NCBI GenBank assembly: GCA_016794505.1
Contig: JAEUJZ010000109.1
Location: forward strand, 1-64,000
Direction: 5' to 3'
DNA length: 64,000 bases
Origin: Myxococcales bacterium
GTDB lineage: Bacteria; Myxococcota_A; Polyangia; Palsa-1104; JAEUJZ01
Shown here: positions 1-9,230 of the stretch, one piece after another
How the letters are laid out: every line of letters begins with the position of its first letter
Position numbering within the stretch: position 1 is the first letter of the stretch
Notes under the pieces: model-generated
Database searches by the model: none
Told to the model about the DNA's origin: nothing
What the model saw: the letters and a program-made list of their open reading frames with translations, nothing else
Program-made: the position numbers and the translations under genes

Positions 1-45
1 GTCGCGGTGGATGATGCCCTCGTCGAAAGAGGCGACCGCTTTTTC
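1..45 (-). pseudogene. Ser/Thr kinase catalytic-loop fragment, runs off the left edge
   Basis: On the minus strand the first bases encode A-S-F-D-E-G-I-I-H-R-D, which matches the catalytic loop of Hanks-type Ser/Thr kinases (usually ...H-x-x-G-I-I-H-R-D-L-K-P). The frame continues out of the window toward the kinase C-lobe. Upstream of it (positions about 45-120) the same frame is open but shows none of the kinase N-lobe (no glycine-rich loop, no Val-Ala-x-Lys, no alpha-C Glu). The kinase therefore appears to begin abruptly just before HRD. It could be a truncated gene, a recombination junction, or a chance match of about ten residues; the part that would decide lies outside the window. Confidence 0.45.
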
Positions 46-80
46 CCTGCGGGCAGATCTGCGTCGCAGAGGCAGGGAAA
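42..80. repeat. Nested inverted repeat beside the kinase fragment
   Basis: TTTCCCTGC at 42-50 pairs perfectly with GCAGGGAAA at 72-80, and the 21-base interior contains the perfect 10-bp palindrome GCAGATCTGC at 53-62. It lies downstream of the WD40 gene stop (minus strand) and immediately before the kinase fragment. No U-rich run follows on either strand, so a classical intrinsic terminator is not supported. It could be a transcription-end hairpin or protein-binding arms at a recombination junction. Confidence 0.6.
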
Positions 81-120
81 GATTCTGCTTTGAATGGTGA
101 AGCAAATGGGTGTGGGCGGG

Positions 121-1434
121 CTATGGCTTATTGGACAGGCGATGGACGGTGATGCCACCGGACTGCAAGGAGACAAAGACCTCGCTGCCGCTGGGTGAAA
201 ACGCGAGACCGCTGATGCTGCCCAGGGGGCGACGGTCAACAAGCGTGCCGTCGGTCAGGCGCCACAGTCGCAGCTCTCCGTCGCTGCCACCCGATGCAAG
301 CAAGCGACCATCGGGCGAAAAGGCGACGGCTGTGACCGGACGAATATGTCCTGCAAGCGAATAGACCAGCTTGCCCGTCGAGGCCTCGAACACTCGCACG
401 ACATAGTCCTGGCCCTGCAGGTAGCTGCCGCCGCCGGTTGCCAGCTGTTTTCCGTCGGAAGAAAACGCTGAGCACAGGTACCCGCCTTGCCCGTTGTCGA
501 GGCGCATGACGAGCTGAGCGCTGTTTGCATCCCACAGCCGGCTCGCCGCATAAAGGACGCTGCCATCCGGCGAAGCGGCAGCGGTCTGCAGCGCGAAGCG
601 CTCGCGAAAGGAGAGCGGCGGACTGCCGTCGGTCAGTGAAAAGATCTGTGCCCGGCCGTTGTTCCCGCCCGCGAACAGAGCCCGGCCGCCTTGCACAAAC
701 GCCACCATGTTGTTCTGGTCACCGACCTTGATGCGCCGGACCAGCTCACCGCTGGGGATGCGCCACAGCCGGACGTTGTCGTCGAAGGTGCTGGTGGCAA
801 GCAGGCTGCTGTCATTCGAGAACGAAAGGGCAATCGCCGTCCGTGCGTGATCGCCGATCTTCGCCACCAGCTTGCGCTCGGGAAGCCGCCACAAGCGCAC
901 GATCGATCCGCCCGTGACCAGCCACTGCCCGTCGGGTGACACCGCGACGGTGCGCTCTTGCGGCCAGCAGCTCGCAAGCTCGCAGGCCACCGCCGGATAC
1001 TTGGCCACAAGCTCGTTCGCTAGCTGCTGCGGCGACTGCGTGGGCGACATGCGCGATGCCAGCTCGGCCAGATCCATCCAGGTCGGGCGCAGCGGTGAGC
1101 CGCACTGCACGTTGGGCTTGGCCTGCTCGTCGAGAAGCTCGCGATCCCACAGCCCGCGACACAGCGTATCGCGCAGCTGTCGCTCGTCCGCGTCGCTGAG
1201 CCGCTTGGGCACCTTGCCGTCAAAGCAGCGAAACGTCGGGCGTGAGCACGGGCAGTTGGTGTTGCCGTGCGCGCAGGGAGCGCAGCCGCCAGGGCTCTCC
1301 ATGACCGCGGTCATGCCGCGCGGACAGCGGTCGGGATCAGAGACAACCGGGCCCGCCTTCTGCGCATGGACGACGAGCACGCCCCCCAAGATGCTCCCCA
1401 AGATGCCGCCCAAGACGGCAGGACGCAGCGTCAT
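121..1434 (-). CDS. Exported WD40-repeat protein with Cys-rich N-terminus
   Basis: A 437-residue protein with an N-terminal hydrophobic signal (GGILGSILGGVLVVHAQ) that should direct export. Next comes a short cysteine-rich stretch (about residues 36-70, with C-x-x-C and C-P-C pairs) and a helical linker. From about residue 165 to the end there are WD40-type repeats recognisable by S-P-D-G-x-x-L-x-T-G-G/S followed by V-x-L-W. About six or seven blades are visible, enough for one beta-propeller. The function is not deducible; propellers of this kind are protein-interaction scaffolds. It lies 17 bases downstream of the SDR gene on the same strand, so the two may be co-transcribed. Confidence 0.8.
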   Translation of the reverse strand: MTLRPAVLGGILGSILGGVLVVHAQKAGPVVSDPDRCPRGMTAVMESPGGCAPCAHGNTNCPCSRPTFRCFDGKVPKRLSDADERQLRDTLCRGLWDRELLDEQAKPNVQCGSPLRPTWMDLAELASRMSPTQSPQQLANELVAKYPAVACELASCWPQERTVAVSPDGQWLVTGGSIVRLWRLPERKLVAKIGDHARTAIALSFSNDSSLLATSTFDDNVRLWRIPSGELVRRIKVGDQNNMVAFVQGGRALFAGGNNGRAQIFSLTDGSPPLSFRERFALQTAAASPDGSVLYAASRLWDANSAQLVMRLDNGQGGYLCSAFSSDGKQLATGGGSYLQGQDYVVRVFEASTGKLVYSLAGHIRPVTAVAFSPDGRLLASGGSDGELRLWRLTDGTLVDRRPLGSISGLAFSPSGSEVFVSLQSGGITVHRLSNKP

Positions 1435-1451
1435 GGTGATGAAGCTCTGGC

Positions 1452-2138
1452 TTAGCCGAAGTGGACCGAGAGCGTCGAGCGCGAACCGAACAGCTCCCAG
1501 AACTTGGCGGCGATGTCGTTGGCGTCGAGGCTGGCATTGCCCGCGTCAAACGCCGTGCCCTTGACCATGCCCATGACGACCACTTCGCCGACATAGATGT
1601 CATCGGCCTTGAGCTTGGCCGCGAGAAGGCCGGTGAGCTTGTGCTGAGCCGCCTTGCCGATCGCGAGATCTGCCGCCTGAAACTGCGTGGCCATCGCATC
1701 GATGCGCGGGTCGTACAGGCAGAAGCCTCCTCCCGTGATCAGGACCGCGCCCTTTTCCGCCTTGAGATCGGCATGAGAGGCCTGCACCGCCGCCACCAAG
1801 CCGCCGACCGACACATCAAAGCTGCGACGCAAGCCTTCTGCGCTGGCCGAAAGCAGATCACCGCTGCCCCCGGTATAGGCGTTGTAATGCAGCACCGAGA
1901 TCGCGCCGAGCTGCGCCCGCACCGCGGCAATCATCGCGGTCACCGCTGCGGCATCGCCCAGGTCGGTGGCAAACGCCGCGGCCTGAATGCCTTTTTCTTT
2001 CAGCGCGCTGACGCCGGCTTCCAGCTTGTCGGCTCGACGCGCCACCAGGGCGACCTGATAGCCCTCGGCGCCGAACTTGCGGGCGACTGCATCCGAGATT
2101 CCGGGCCCATATCCACAAATCACGATGGTCTTTGACAT
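1452..2138 (-). CDS. Short-chain dehydrogenase/reductase (SDR) family protein
   Basis: A 228-residue Rossmann-fold protein. The start chosen is the ATG giving M-S-K-T-I-V-I-C-G, because the first beta strand and the dinucleotide loop G-Y-G-P-G-I follow directly; an ATG four codons upstream is possible. An Asp in A-T-D-L-G and the strand G-A-V-L-I-T-G-G-G fit the SDR fold. The usual Y-x-x-x-K catalytic pair is not obvious: after the G-G-G strand the sequence reads L-Y-D-P-R, so this is an atypical SDR and may be non-catalytic or have an unusual active site. It is probably transcribed with the downstream WD40 gene. Substrate unknown. Confidence 0.8.
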   Translation of the reverse strand: MSKTIVICGYGPGISDAVARKFGAEGYQVALVARRADKLEAGVSALKEKGIQAAAFATDLGDAAAVTAMIAAVRAQLGAISVLHYNAYTGGSGDLLSASAEGLRRSFDVSVGGLVAAVQASHADLKAEKGAVLITGGGFCLYDPRIDAMATQFQAADLAIGKAAQHKLTGLLAAKLKADDIYVGEVVVMGMVKGTAFDAGNASLDANDIAAKFWELFGSRSTLSVHFG

Positions 2139-2418
2139 GTCTCGTATCACTCCTCAACAAGGCTGGCTGATGCGTTGTCGTGGGGCGTTCACCGCGTTCG
2201 TCGCTGGCAGAGCAAAGCCCCGCAAGCACGCAGCGACCCCATGGCTAAATCGGGAGCTTGTAGTATCGCGCGGTTGTCCGCTCGACGCACTAGCCTGTGC
2301 GCAGACCGAGCGCACGCGGCACCGCAGAGGCCGCCCTAGCCGGACGCGGGCGGGCTTGCAGTTCGTCGCAAAGCAGAGGATCGTGGCAGCACGTTCGTTC
2401 GCCGTCTTCGAGGCAACC

Positions 2419-3516
2419 ATGGCAGAGTCGGCCCAGTCTAAGAGCTATCCCTGCGAGCAATGCGGCGGCACGCTCCACTTCGATCCGCAGCGCGGCAGCC
2501 TGCACTGTCGGCACTGCGGAGCCACGCGCTTGGTGCAAGAAAACGCGCAGCCGGTTGCCGAACGGGATCTGTTCGAAGGTCTTTCGACCGCAGCCCGCGG
2601 TCTGGGCGCGTCGCAACTGCGCACCTCGCGCTGTCAGGAGTGCGGCGCCACCGTCGACTTTTCCGAAGGCTTGACGGCAACGCGCTGCGCGTTCTGCGGC
2701 TCGCCACGCGTTCTCGAACAAGCCGAAAACCGCAGCTTGATTCGACCCGGCTCGCTGCTGCCGTTTTCGCAGAGCCGCGAACAGAGCAGCGCCGCGTTTA
2801 ACCGCTGGCTCGCCGGACTGTGGTTCCGCCCCTCGAACCTCAAGCACTTGGCGCGCATCCACGAGCTCGTCGGCGTCTATGTCCCCTACTGGACCTTCGA
2901 TGCCGAGGTCGATTCTCGCTGGACCGCCGAGGCGGGCTATTACTACGAAGTCGAAGAGACCTTCACCAATCGCGACGGCCAGGAAAAGACGCGCAAGGTT
3001 CGCCACACGCGCTGGGAACCAGCCGATGGCTGGCGACACGATCGCTACGACGACGTGCTGGTCTGCGCCTCGCGCGGGCTGCCGCCGGATCTCGCGAATC
3101 GCCTGCGCACCTTTGACACCACGAAGCTGCGGGCCTATGCCCCCGAGTACTTGGCCGGCTTTTCTGCCGAGGAATACGCCATCGATCTAGAGCGCGGCTT
3201 TGCCCACGCCAAAGCGAGCATGGATCAGTCGCAAGCGAGCCGCTGCGCCGCCGATGTCCCCGGCGACACCCACCGCAAGCTAGAGGTGCAGAATCGCTAT
3301 TCCGCACTGACGTTTAAGCACGTGCTCTTGCCCGTATGGATTGCCGCATATCGGTATCAAGATCAGGTGTTTCGCTTCCTGGTCAACGGCCAGACTGGCG
3401 AGGTCGTCGGCAAGGCGCCCTATAGCTGGATCAAGATCCTTCTGACCGTGCTCGTCAGCGCTGCGCTGCTTGCGCTGGCATACCTTCTGGCCCGCTCCCG
3501 GCAAGGCGACGTATAG
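2419..3516 (+). CDS. Zinc-ribbon protein with C-terminal membrane anchor
   Basis: A 365-residue protein. The start is placed at the ATG before A-E-S-A-Q-S because the first zinc ribbon follows at once; the frame is open far upstream but that part looks non-coding. Two zinc ribbons are visible: C-E-Q-C with C-R-H-C near residues 12-33, and C-Q-E-C with C-A-F-C around residues 72-95. A conserved central domain (about 120-330, with P-Y-W-T-F-D and many aromatic residues) follows, and a single transmembrane helix of about 20 residues ends the protein (I-L-L-T-V-L-V-S-A-A-L-L). Probably a tail-anchored inner-membrane protein of unknown role. It resembles conserved zinc-ribbon proteins often annotated only by that domain. 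Confidence 0.85.
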   Translation: MAESAQSKSYPCEQCGGTLHFDPQRGSLHCRHCGATRLVQENAQPVAERDLFEGLSTAARGLGASQLRTSRCQECGATVDFSEGLTATRCAFCGSPRVLEQAENRSLIRPGSLLPFSQSREQSSAAFNRWLAGLWFRPSNLKHLARIHELVGVYVPYWTFDAEVDSRWTAEAGYYYEVEETFTNRDGQEKTRKVRHTRWEPADGWRHDRYDDVLVCASRGLPPDLANRLRTFDTTKLRAYAPEYLAGFSAEEYAIDLERGFAHAKASMDQSQASRCAADVPGDTHRKLEVQNRYSALTFKHVLLPVWIAAYRYQDQVFRFLVNGQTGEVVGKAPYSWIKILLTVLVSAALLALAYLLARSRQGDV

Positions 3517-3660
3517 CGGCACGGCCCGCGGGCGCGATCGCGCGACGATCACCCGCCTGAAACGGCGGTTGCGGTGCGGCTCAACACGTCGCAGGAACGC
3601 CGCGCCAGCCAGCCGAGGATGCGCAGCGAAGGCCGCTCGTATGCTGATAGAGTGGCTTGT

Positions 3661-6336
3661 ATGGTGCGACGGGACGAGCCGCGATCGGGGTCGAGTGTGC
3701 TGCGCAGCCTGGGGGTGTCGCTGGGTCTGCTGGCGCTCATCGGGGGCGGCGGGCTGTGGCTGCGGCGCAGCTATCTAGCCAATCAAAAAAAGCAGCAGAT
3801 CGAGTACGAACAGAAGCGAGCCCACCTGATCGCCGAGCGCGCCCGGCAGCTTATGGCCGTCGGCACCCTGCGCGAGGCCGCACTGGAGCTCTCGCGCGCC
3901 TATGCGATGGGCATCCGCAACACGCCGACGCGCCTGCTTCTGCCCTGGCTGACCACGCGGCTTGAGTACGAGCAGGGCTCGCTTTCACACGACAAAGAAG
4001 TCGATCTTTTGCAGTACAGCCCCGACGGGAAGCTGCTTCTGACCGGCTGCCGTGACTTTAGCCTGCGCGTGTATTCGCGCGATCCGGCCGCGGCAACGCA
4101 AGGGGGCCGCCCCGGCGCACTGAGCCTGCGCCACCGCCTGCTGGGACACAAAGCACACCTGCAAGGCGCCTGGTTCAGCGGCGATGGACGACGCTTGCTC
4201 TCGCTGGCCGATGACGCGACGTGTCGGCTGTGGGATCCGGCAACCGGCTCGGCCGTGGCGACGCTCAGCGAGGCTTCGGGTCAGCCGTGGCTGTGTCGCT
4301 TCGTCGGCACCCACGACGCAAGCCGCGCCCTGACCCTGGCCAACGAGCCCGCCGTTCACCTGTGGGACGGACAGACCGGCGCGCTTGTGGCGACGCTCGC
4401 CGGACACACGCTGCCGATCAGCATCGTGCGCAGCTCTCCCGACGGAAGCCGCATCGTAACCGCCGCCGGCAACGGCGCCATCCTGTGGGACGGCAAGACC
4501 GGCCAGCGCCTGCTTTCCTTTTCAGGCCACAGCGAAAACATCAAAGACGCCAGCTTTAGCCCCGACGGTACGCGGCTGGTGACGACCAGCGCCGACCAGA
4601 CAGCGCGCCTGTGGGACGGCAAGACCGGCCAGCTTGTCGCAGTGCTCGAAGGCCACACCGGCACCGTGTATTCCGCAGCGTTTACGCTGGCCGGCGGCAA
4701 GGCCATCATGACCATCAGCGCCGACGGCACGGCCCGCCTGTGGGACAGCCAAAGCGGTCGCTCGCTGTTTCCGCCCATCGGCCACCCGCGATACAGCCAG
4801 GTCTTGGCGCTCAGCAGCGACGGATCGCGCATGGTCATCCGCAGCGAGTCGGGCGCGCTTGAGCTATGGGATCGCATCTTGGGCAGCATCCGCGGCCCGC
4901 TGACCGCCAAAGACACCTCGCTGGCCAGCGAGGGCGAGAACGCAGGCGAAGTCGTGGTGTCGTTCAGCCCCAACGGCCGTCGCCTGATCACCGGAGGCAC
5001 CGACGGCATGGTGCGCATCTGGGACGGTCGCAGCGGCCAGCCCTTGATCGCGCTGAAAGGCCACCGAAGCCGCGTGCTGTCAATCGCTTGGCTGCCGGAC
5101 AACAGCGGCTTTGCCACCGGAGGCAGCGACGGCGTCACCCGCCTGTGGGGCAGCGGCATCGGCCGCTCTCCGCATCCGCTGGAAGGCCACAAAAGCGAGA
5201 TCACCGCCCTTGCCTTCAGCCCGCTGGGCAGCGAGCGCAGACGGCGCCTGCTGAGCGTCAGCCGCGACGGCGATGGGCGCCTGTGGGACGCCGACAGCGG
5301 CGAGCAAATCCACCGCTTTGAGGGCCCGCGCCGCAGCATCGATCAGGCGCTTCTTAGCCGCGATGGCACGCGCGCCATCACCGTGGTCTCAGGCGGCAGC
5401 GGACCCAGCGGGCGGACGCCATGCATCGTCAAGGTCTGGGACACGCGCAGCGCCCAGCTTGTCCACAGCTTCGGCGAGCAGCTTGATCTGGGCCGGCTGC
5501 TGGCCGTGTCTCCCGACGGTGATCGCGTGCTGACCACCCCCACGGCGGCGGCATCCGGGCTGGGCGATGCCGAGCCAGTCGGCCTGCTGTTTGACCTGAG
5601 CGCGCAGAGCCCGACCGACGAAGGCAAGAGCGAGCGAGCCCCCATCGCGACGCTGCGCGGGCACGGCGCTGCGCTGTCGGTCGCGGCGTTTAGCGCCGAC
5701 GGCTCTCTTTTGGTGACGGGCAGCGACGATCACTCGCTGCGCATCTGGGATGGCAAGACTGGGCAGCCGCTGCGGCAGATCGAAGGCCACCGCGACAGCA
5801 TCCGCGCCGTCGCGTTTTCCCCCGACGGCCGTCGCCTGCTCAGCGGTGGCGCCGATCGCAGCGCGCGGCTGTTCGATGCCGTACAGGCCAGCCCCTTGCA
5901 CGCGTTCGCTGGGCAGGTCGGCAGCGTGCGCTCTGTGCTGTTTTCCCCCGACGGCTTGCAAGCGCTGACCGTTGACAGCGGTGACCGCGCCTGGCTGTGG
6001 AGCACCGCGAGCGGTCAGCTCTTGGCGGCGCTTTCCAAGGCCACGCAGAAAAGCCACACCGCCATGGCCTTTTCCCCCGACGGCAGCCGCATCGCCAGCG
6101 CGGGCGACGAGCTACGCATCTATGACGCGCAGACCGGACAGTCGCTGCTAAGCCTCGACGGCAGCGGCAGCGAGCGCGCCGAGATCATGACCGCCATCGC
6201 CTTTTCCCCCGACGGCAACATTCTGGCCAGCGGCACGCAGAGCGGCGCCATCAAGGTGTGGGACGTCCACCTCGAACAGCGCGAGCCCGCCGCCGTCAAA
6301 GCCGACTTAGAGCGCATTCTCTCGGCCCCGAATTAA
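3661..6336 (+). CDS. Large membrane-anchored WD40 protein (two propellers), no kinase domain
   Basis: An 891-residue protein, start chosen at the ATG of M-V-R-R-D-E-P because a transmembrane helix (S-L-G-V-S-L-G-L-L-A-L-I-G) follows within about 20 residues; in-frame ATGs at 3574 and 3619 are also possible. A helical linker with a T-L-R-E-A-A-L-E-L-S-R segment comes next. From about residue 110 to the C-terminus there are about fourteen WD40 repeats (S-P-D-G-x-x-L-x-T, then L-W-D-G-K-T-G-Q), enough for two seven-bladed propellers. This helix-linker-propeller layout is what is normally found C-terminal to the kinase domain in myxobacterial kinase-WD40 proteins, yet no kinase precedes it. Probably a sensor or scaffold facing the periplasm. 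Confidence 0.85.
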   Translation: MVRRDEPRSGSSVLRSLGVSLGLLALIGGGGLWLRRSYLANQKKQQIEYEQKRAHLIAERARQLMAVGTLREAALELSRAYAMGIRNTPTRLLLPWLTTRLEYEQGSLSHDKEVDLLQYSPDGKLLLTGCRDFSLRVYSRDPAAATQGGRPGALSLRHRLLGHKAHLQGAWFSGDGRRLLSLADDATCRLWDPATGSAVATLSEASGQPWLCRFVGTHDASRALTLANEPAVHLWDGQTGALVATLAGHTLPISIVRSSPDGSRIVTAAGNGAILWDGKTGQRLLSFSGHSENIKDASFSPDGTRLVTTSADQTARLWDGKTGQLVAVLEGHTGTVYSAAFTLAGGKAIMTISADGTARLWDSQSGRSLFPPIGHPRYSQVLALSSDGSRMVIRSESGALELWDRILGSIRGPLTAKDTSLASEGENAGEVVVSFSPNGRRLITGGTDGMVRIWDGRSGQPLIALKGHRSRVLSIAWLPDNSGFATGGSDGVTRLWGSGIGRSPHPLEGHKSEITALAFSPLGSERRRRLLSVSRDGDGRLWDADSGEQIHRFEGPRRSIDQALLSRDGTRAITVVSGGSGPSGRTPCIVKVWDTRSAQLVHSFGEQLDLGRLLAVSPDGDRVLTTPTAAASGLGDAEPVGLLFDLSAQSPTDEGKSERAPIATLRGHGAALSVAAFSADGSLLVTGSDDHSLRIWDGKTGQPLRQIEGHRDSIRAVAFSPDGRRLLSGGADRSARLFDAVQASPLHAFAGQVGSVRSVLFSPDGLQALTVDSGDRAWLWSTASGQLLAALSKATQKSHTAMAFSPDGSRIASAGDELRIYDAQTGQSLLSLDGSGSERAEIMTAIAFSPDGNILASGTQSGAIKVWDVHLEQREPAAVKADLERILSAPN

Positions 6337-6375
6337 CACGACATCTCTCTATCCATTTATCGATATCGTGTTAAT
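6332..6375. terminator. AT-rich inverted repeat at a convergent gene junction
   Basis: ATTAACACGACATC (6332-6345, overlapping the stop codon of the WD40 gene) pairs with GATATCGTGTTAAT (6362-6375), a 14-base stem with one wobble or mismatch and a 16-base loop. It lies between convergent genes, so a bidirectional transcription terminator is the natural reading. There is no long T-run after the stem, so this is not a textbook intrinsic terminator. Confidence 0.55.
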
Positions 6376-6414
6376 CAGGGAAATCACATACAATCATTGA
6401 AATACTTCTAGTTG

Positions 6415-7014
6415 TCACTTTGGCGAACGCATCATTCCAAGACAGCCGGCCGAGCTGCCAGCACGACAGGCGATCTCATATAGCTCGGCTGGGCGGGTGC
6501 GATCGGGCGGAGTCTCTTGCCCTTGCTCGATGAGCTTGGCCAGGCTCAGGCACAGCTCGGTATTGCCCCCTTGGCACTCGCTCTTGCGCTCTGCGAACGA
6601 GCGCGGGCGTGGCTCGGCCTTGGCTGGGCTGTCGGCGCTGGGCTTGGCCGCGACGACCTTATCGGGGTTTGGATCGACGCAGCGCCCCGCCTGACAGATG
6701 CGGTCGCCCTTGCACTGTCCGTCGTGTTGACAGCCCGCAGGAGCGCTGGGCCGCGACACCCTCGCCTCGGTCGGGCGCTGCTGCGGACTGCACGACGCTT
6801 GGATCGAATACGCGCCGCTTACCGATGAACAGTAATAGCGCTGCCCGCGGCACGCGACGACCCAGGTGCTGCTGACTAAGCCGGGGCTGTGATCCAACAC
6901 TTCAATCTCGTTTTCGGGGCATCCGATCTGACCAGAAGCCATCGAAGCCAGCGTCGATGCGCAGCCTGGCACCATCAACATAGATATCAAAATAAAGAAT
7001 CGTGTTTTCTTCAT
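6415..7014 (-). CDS. Cys-rich lipoprotein
   Basis: A 199-residue predicted lipoprotein. The start M-K-K-T-R-F-F gives a classic signal peptide ending in a lipobox M-V-P-G-C (Cys about residue 19); the frame is open further upstream but without a signal. A central Cys-rich block (C-Q-H-D-G-Q-C-K-G-D-R-I-C-x-x-G-R-C) resembles the small disulfide repeats common in myxobacterial lipoproteins. The C-terminal part (Y-E-I-A-C-R-A-G-S-S-A-G-C) looks like a single Sel1-type repeat with cysteines. It should sit in the outer or inner membrane facing the periplasm or exterior. Role unknown. Confidence 0.8.
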   Translation of the reverse strand: MKKTRFFILISMLMVPGCASTLASMASGQIGCPENEIEVLDHSPGLVSSTWVVACRGQRYYCSSVSGAYSIQASCSPQQRPTEARVSRPSAPAGCQHDGQCKGDRICQAGRCVDPNPDKVVAAKPSADSPAKAEPRPRSFAERKSECQGGNTELCLSLAKLIEQGQETPPDRTRPAELYEIACRAGSSAGCLGMMRSPK

Positions 7015-7151
7015 ACCCGCTTGCACCTTTCTTGCCTTTGCTGAATGGTTTGAATCGCGATCTTCATCGCAGATCGCTGCGTGGCGCCACGACCGTCTGT
7101 CCAGGTGCGCACCATGGCCCACGCAGCCACCACAAGGCAAGAGGTGCGTGG

Positions 7152-7964
7152 TTACGTATCCAGGCGAAAGACGCGGCGGGCGTTTTCGTGCAGGAACAGC
7201 GCCCGCACGTCCTCGGGCAGCTTCAGAGAATCAAGACCGTCGAGCGCCCGCTGCGGGGTAATCATCGGGTAGTTCGAGCCGAACAGGACCTTTTTGCGGC
7301 CGTGGCCGCGCAGGTACTCGACCAAGGCCGCCGGATAGCGCAGGCAGACGTACGCCGACGTGTCGATATAGACATTGCGGTGCTTGGTGGCGACGGCGAT
7401 GGCCTCGTCGGTCCAGGGATAGCCGATGTGGCCGCCGACGATGACCAGCTCGGGAAAGTCGATGGCGACCTGGTCGAGGTAGATCGGCCGCCCCACTTCC
7501 GACGGCATCAGCGGCCCGGTGTGCCCGATCTGCGTGCAGAACGGCACGCCTAGCTCGCAGCACTCGGCATACACGGGATACAAGCGACGGTCCGTCGGTG
7601 GCACTTCCCACAGCCACGGCAAGATGCGAATCGCTTTGAAGCCAAGCTGCTTGATGCAGCGCCGGATCTCGCGCACGGCCGCCATCGGCTTGCGGATGTC
7701 GACGCTGCCGACGCCAATCAGGCGCCCCATGCCCTGCGCGACGAAGCCTGCGACCTCGTCATTGCTGATCATCGCGCCGCTGGGCGCCGCCCAGGCCGAG
7801 ACCAGCGCTTTTTCGACGCCGGCTTGCTCGCAGGCCGCGACGGTGAAGGCCACGGGAACCTCGACGCTGGGCGCCTCGGCCTTGGTCCAGCGCAGCAGCG
7901 ACTCGAACATGGGGTCTTTGATGAAGCGCAGCGTTGGATGTTGCAACCAAGCATCAATGATCAT
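7152..7964 (-). CDS. Amidohydrolase (metal-dependent TIM-barrel hydrolase)
   Basis: A 270-residue protein of the amidohydrolase-2 (COG2159-type) superfamily, starting at the barrel's first strand (M-I-I-D-A-W). The later metal-site regions are recognisable: G-H-T-G and G-G-H-I-G-Y in the middle of the barrel, and F-G-S-N-Y-P near the C-terminus, where this family carries its conserved acidic or small residue before P. The first motif is I-D-A-W-L-Q-H-P rather than the usual D-x-H-x-H, a variant also known in this family. Likely hydrolyses or decarboxylates a small cyclic or aromatic substrate. It is 14 bases downstream of the DUF6544-like gene, suggesting one transcript. Confidence 0.85.
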   Translation of the reverse strand: MIIDAWLQHPTLRFIKDPMFESLLRWTKAEAPSVEVPVAFTVAACEQAGVEKALVSAWAAPSGAMISNDEVAGFVAQGMGRLIGVGSVDIRKPMAAVREIRRCIKQLGFKAIRILPWLWEVPPTDRRLYPVYAECCELGVPFCTQIGHTGPLMPSEVGRPIYLDQVAIDFPELVIVGGHIGYPWTDEAIAVATKHRNVYIDTSAYVCLRYPAALVEYLRGHGRKKVLFGSNYPMITPQRALDGLDSLKLPEDVRALFLHENARRVFRLDT

Positions 7965-7978
7965 TGCGCACCTCGTGC

Positions 7979-9106
7979 CTAGGGCGTTCCGCGTGGCGAG
8001 AGGTCCGTGCGGACCTCTTGGATCTCGATCTCAAGGTATGCGTAGTCGCCCGAGGCTGGTGCGTAGCGGCCCTCGCCGCGCGAGGCCAGTCGGAAAGGCC
8101 CCATCGAGCGATACTCGCGAAGCGGCGTCGACCAGCGCTGCGGCAGAAGCGTCTTTCCGTCCTCGGAAAGCGCCGGGCGATCGTCGGACCAAAAGTCGAC
8201 GAGCGCGCCCGCATCGTCGAAGACCAGCACCGCGCGGATGCGGTATGGACCGTTTGCATAGGTCGCCTCGACGCTGGGCGCGTCTAGCTCGCGCCAGGTG
8301 ATCGCCGGATCCAGCAGCCGACTGGGGGCAAAGATGCACACCTCGTTCAGGATGGTGACCGTCTCGGTCCGCATCATGTCCGCGCCCCCCAGATCGACGA
8401 TGGGCAGAAGCGATGCCAGGCGGATCCGCATGCTCGCATCAGCCTGGCCATAGACATGCAGCCCGTCGATGGGAAGGCCTCCTCGGGTCGCCTGCATAAA
8501 GAAATAGCGGCGCGGTGGGTCATAAAAGTTGTGCTGCTCGGCGACAAACGGCATCCAGGGAGCCGTGGCCGAGCCGCGGATGCGTCCCTTCATACGCGCT
8601 CGAAACCCCGCGGCGCGCGGCGTTCCGACGACGCCAGCGAAGCGTATATAGCGCTGCACCAAGGGCGGCAGCCGGGCGAGATCGGCGTCGGTGATCTGCG
8701 CGGGCTGCGCGGCGCCAACGCTCTGCGCGATTCCTTCGGCCACGAGCCGCTCGTACTCGGCCCGCAGGCCAAACGGCCCCCACGCGAAGGCTCCATAGGC
8801 GGCGACAACGAAAAGCAGAACGTTGGGGATCGTGCCAAACCGCGCATCCGCCCATGACGAAGCAATGGCGACCTGGGAAGCAACGAGGCCCACGGCTGCG
8901 ACCAGCCAGAACCAGCGCGGCGCCCACAACAGAAGCACCAGGGACGCAAGCAGCAGCAGCATCGACGCCAGCCAGAGCAGACCCATCGAGCGCGAGATCG
9001 GCAGCTTTAGCTGGTCGAGCGAGGCCACACCGAAGCCCTTGAGGAAGCCAAGCGTGTGCAGCAGGGCGTGTACGACCAGCACGACACAAAACGCGAGGCG
9101 CAGCAT
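7979..9106 (-). CDS. Membrane protein with DUF6544-like domain
   Basis: A 375-residue protein. The first about 115 residues contain four predicted transmembrane helices (M-L-R-L-A-F-C-V-V-L-V..., L-L-W-L-A-S-M-L-L-L, F-W-L-V-A-A-V-G-L, V-L-L-F-V-V-A-A-Y). The remaining about 250 residues form a soluble domain with L-P-P-L-V-Q-R-Y-I-R-F-A-G-V-V-G-T-P-R, the hallmark segment of proteins annotated DUF6544 as I recall them. The soluble part looks like a lipid- or substrate-binding beta-rich fold; no catalytic motif is seen. Likely co-transcribed with the downstream amidohydrolase. Confidence 0.75.
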   Translation of the reverse strand: MLRLAFCVVLVVHALLHTLGFLKGFGVASLDQLKLPISRSMGLLWLASMLLLLASLVLLLWAPRWFWLVAAVGLVASQVAIASSWADARFGTIPNVLLFVVAAYGAFAWGPFGLRAEYERLVAEGIAQSVGAAQPAQITDADLARLPPLVQRYIRFAGVVGTPRAAGFRARMKGRIRGSATAPWMPFVAEQHNFYDPPRRYFFMQATRGGLPIDGLHVYGQADASMRIRLASLLPIVDLGGADMMRTETVTILNEVCIFAPSRLLDPAITWRELDAPSVEATYANGPYRIRAVLVFDDAGALVDFWSDDRPALSEDGKTLLPQRWSTPLREYRSMGPFRLASRGEGRYAPASGDYAYLEIEIQEVRTDLSPRGTP

Positions 9107-9230
9107 GGCGCCATCCTAGCAGCCAGTCGGCGCGGCGCGGCGCGAGTTTTTGCACCACACCTGCGACGAGTGGACGTCCTGCGCGGACGCGTTGGACCCA
9201 CGCCTTGCGCCCGGCTTTTCGCGGTCGCGA

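Noticed and set aside
42..80. Intrinsic terminator for the WD40 gene
   Set aside because: Good stem but no U-run on the minus strand; listed as an inverted repeat instead.
4356..5339. Open frame opposite the WD40 gene
   Set aside because: Antisense of periodic WD40 codons; its repeated pattern mirrors the real repeats.
6332..6375. IS-element terminal inverted repeats
   Set aside because: No transposase and no matching direct repeats; the arms are only 16 bases apart, fitting a hairpin.
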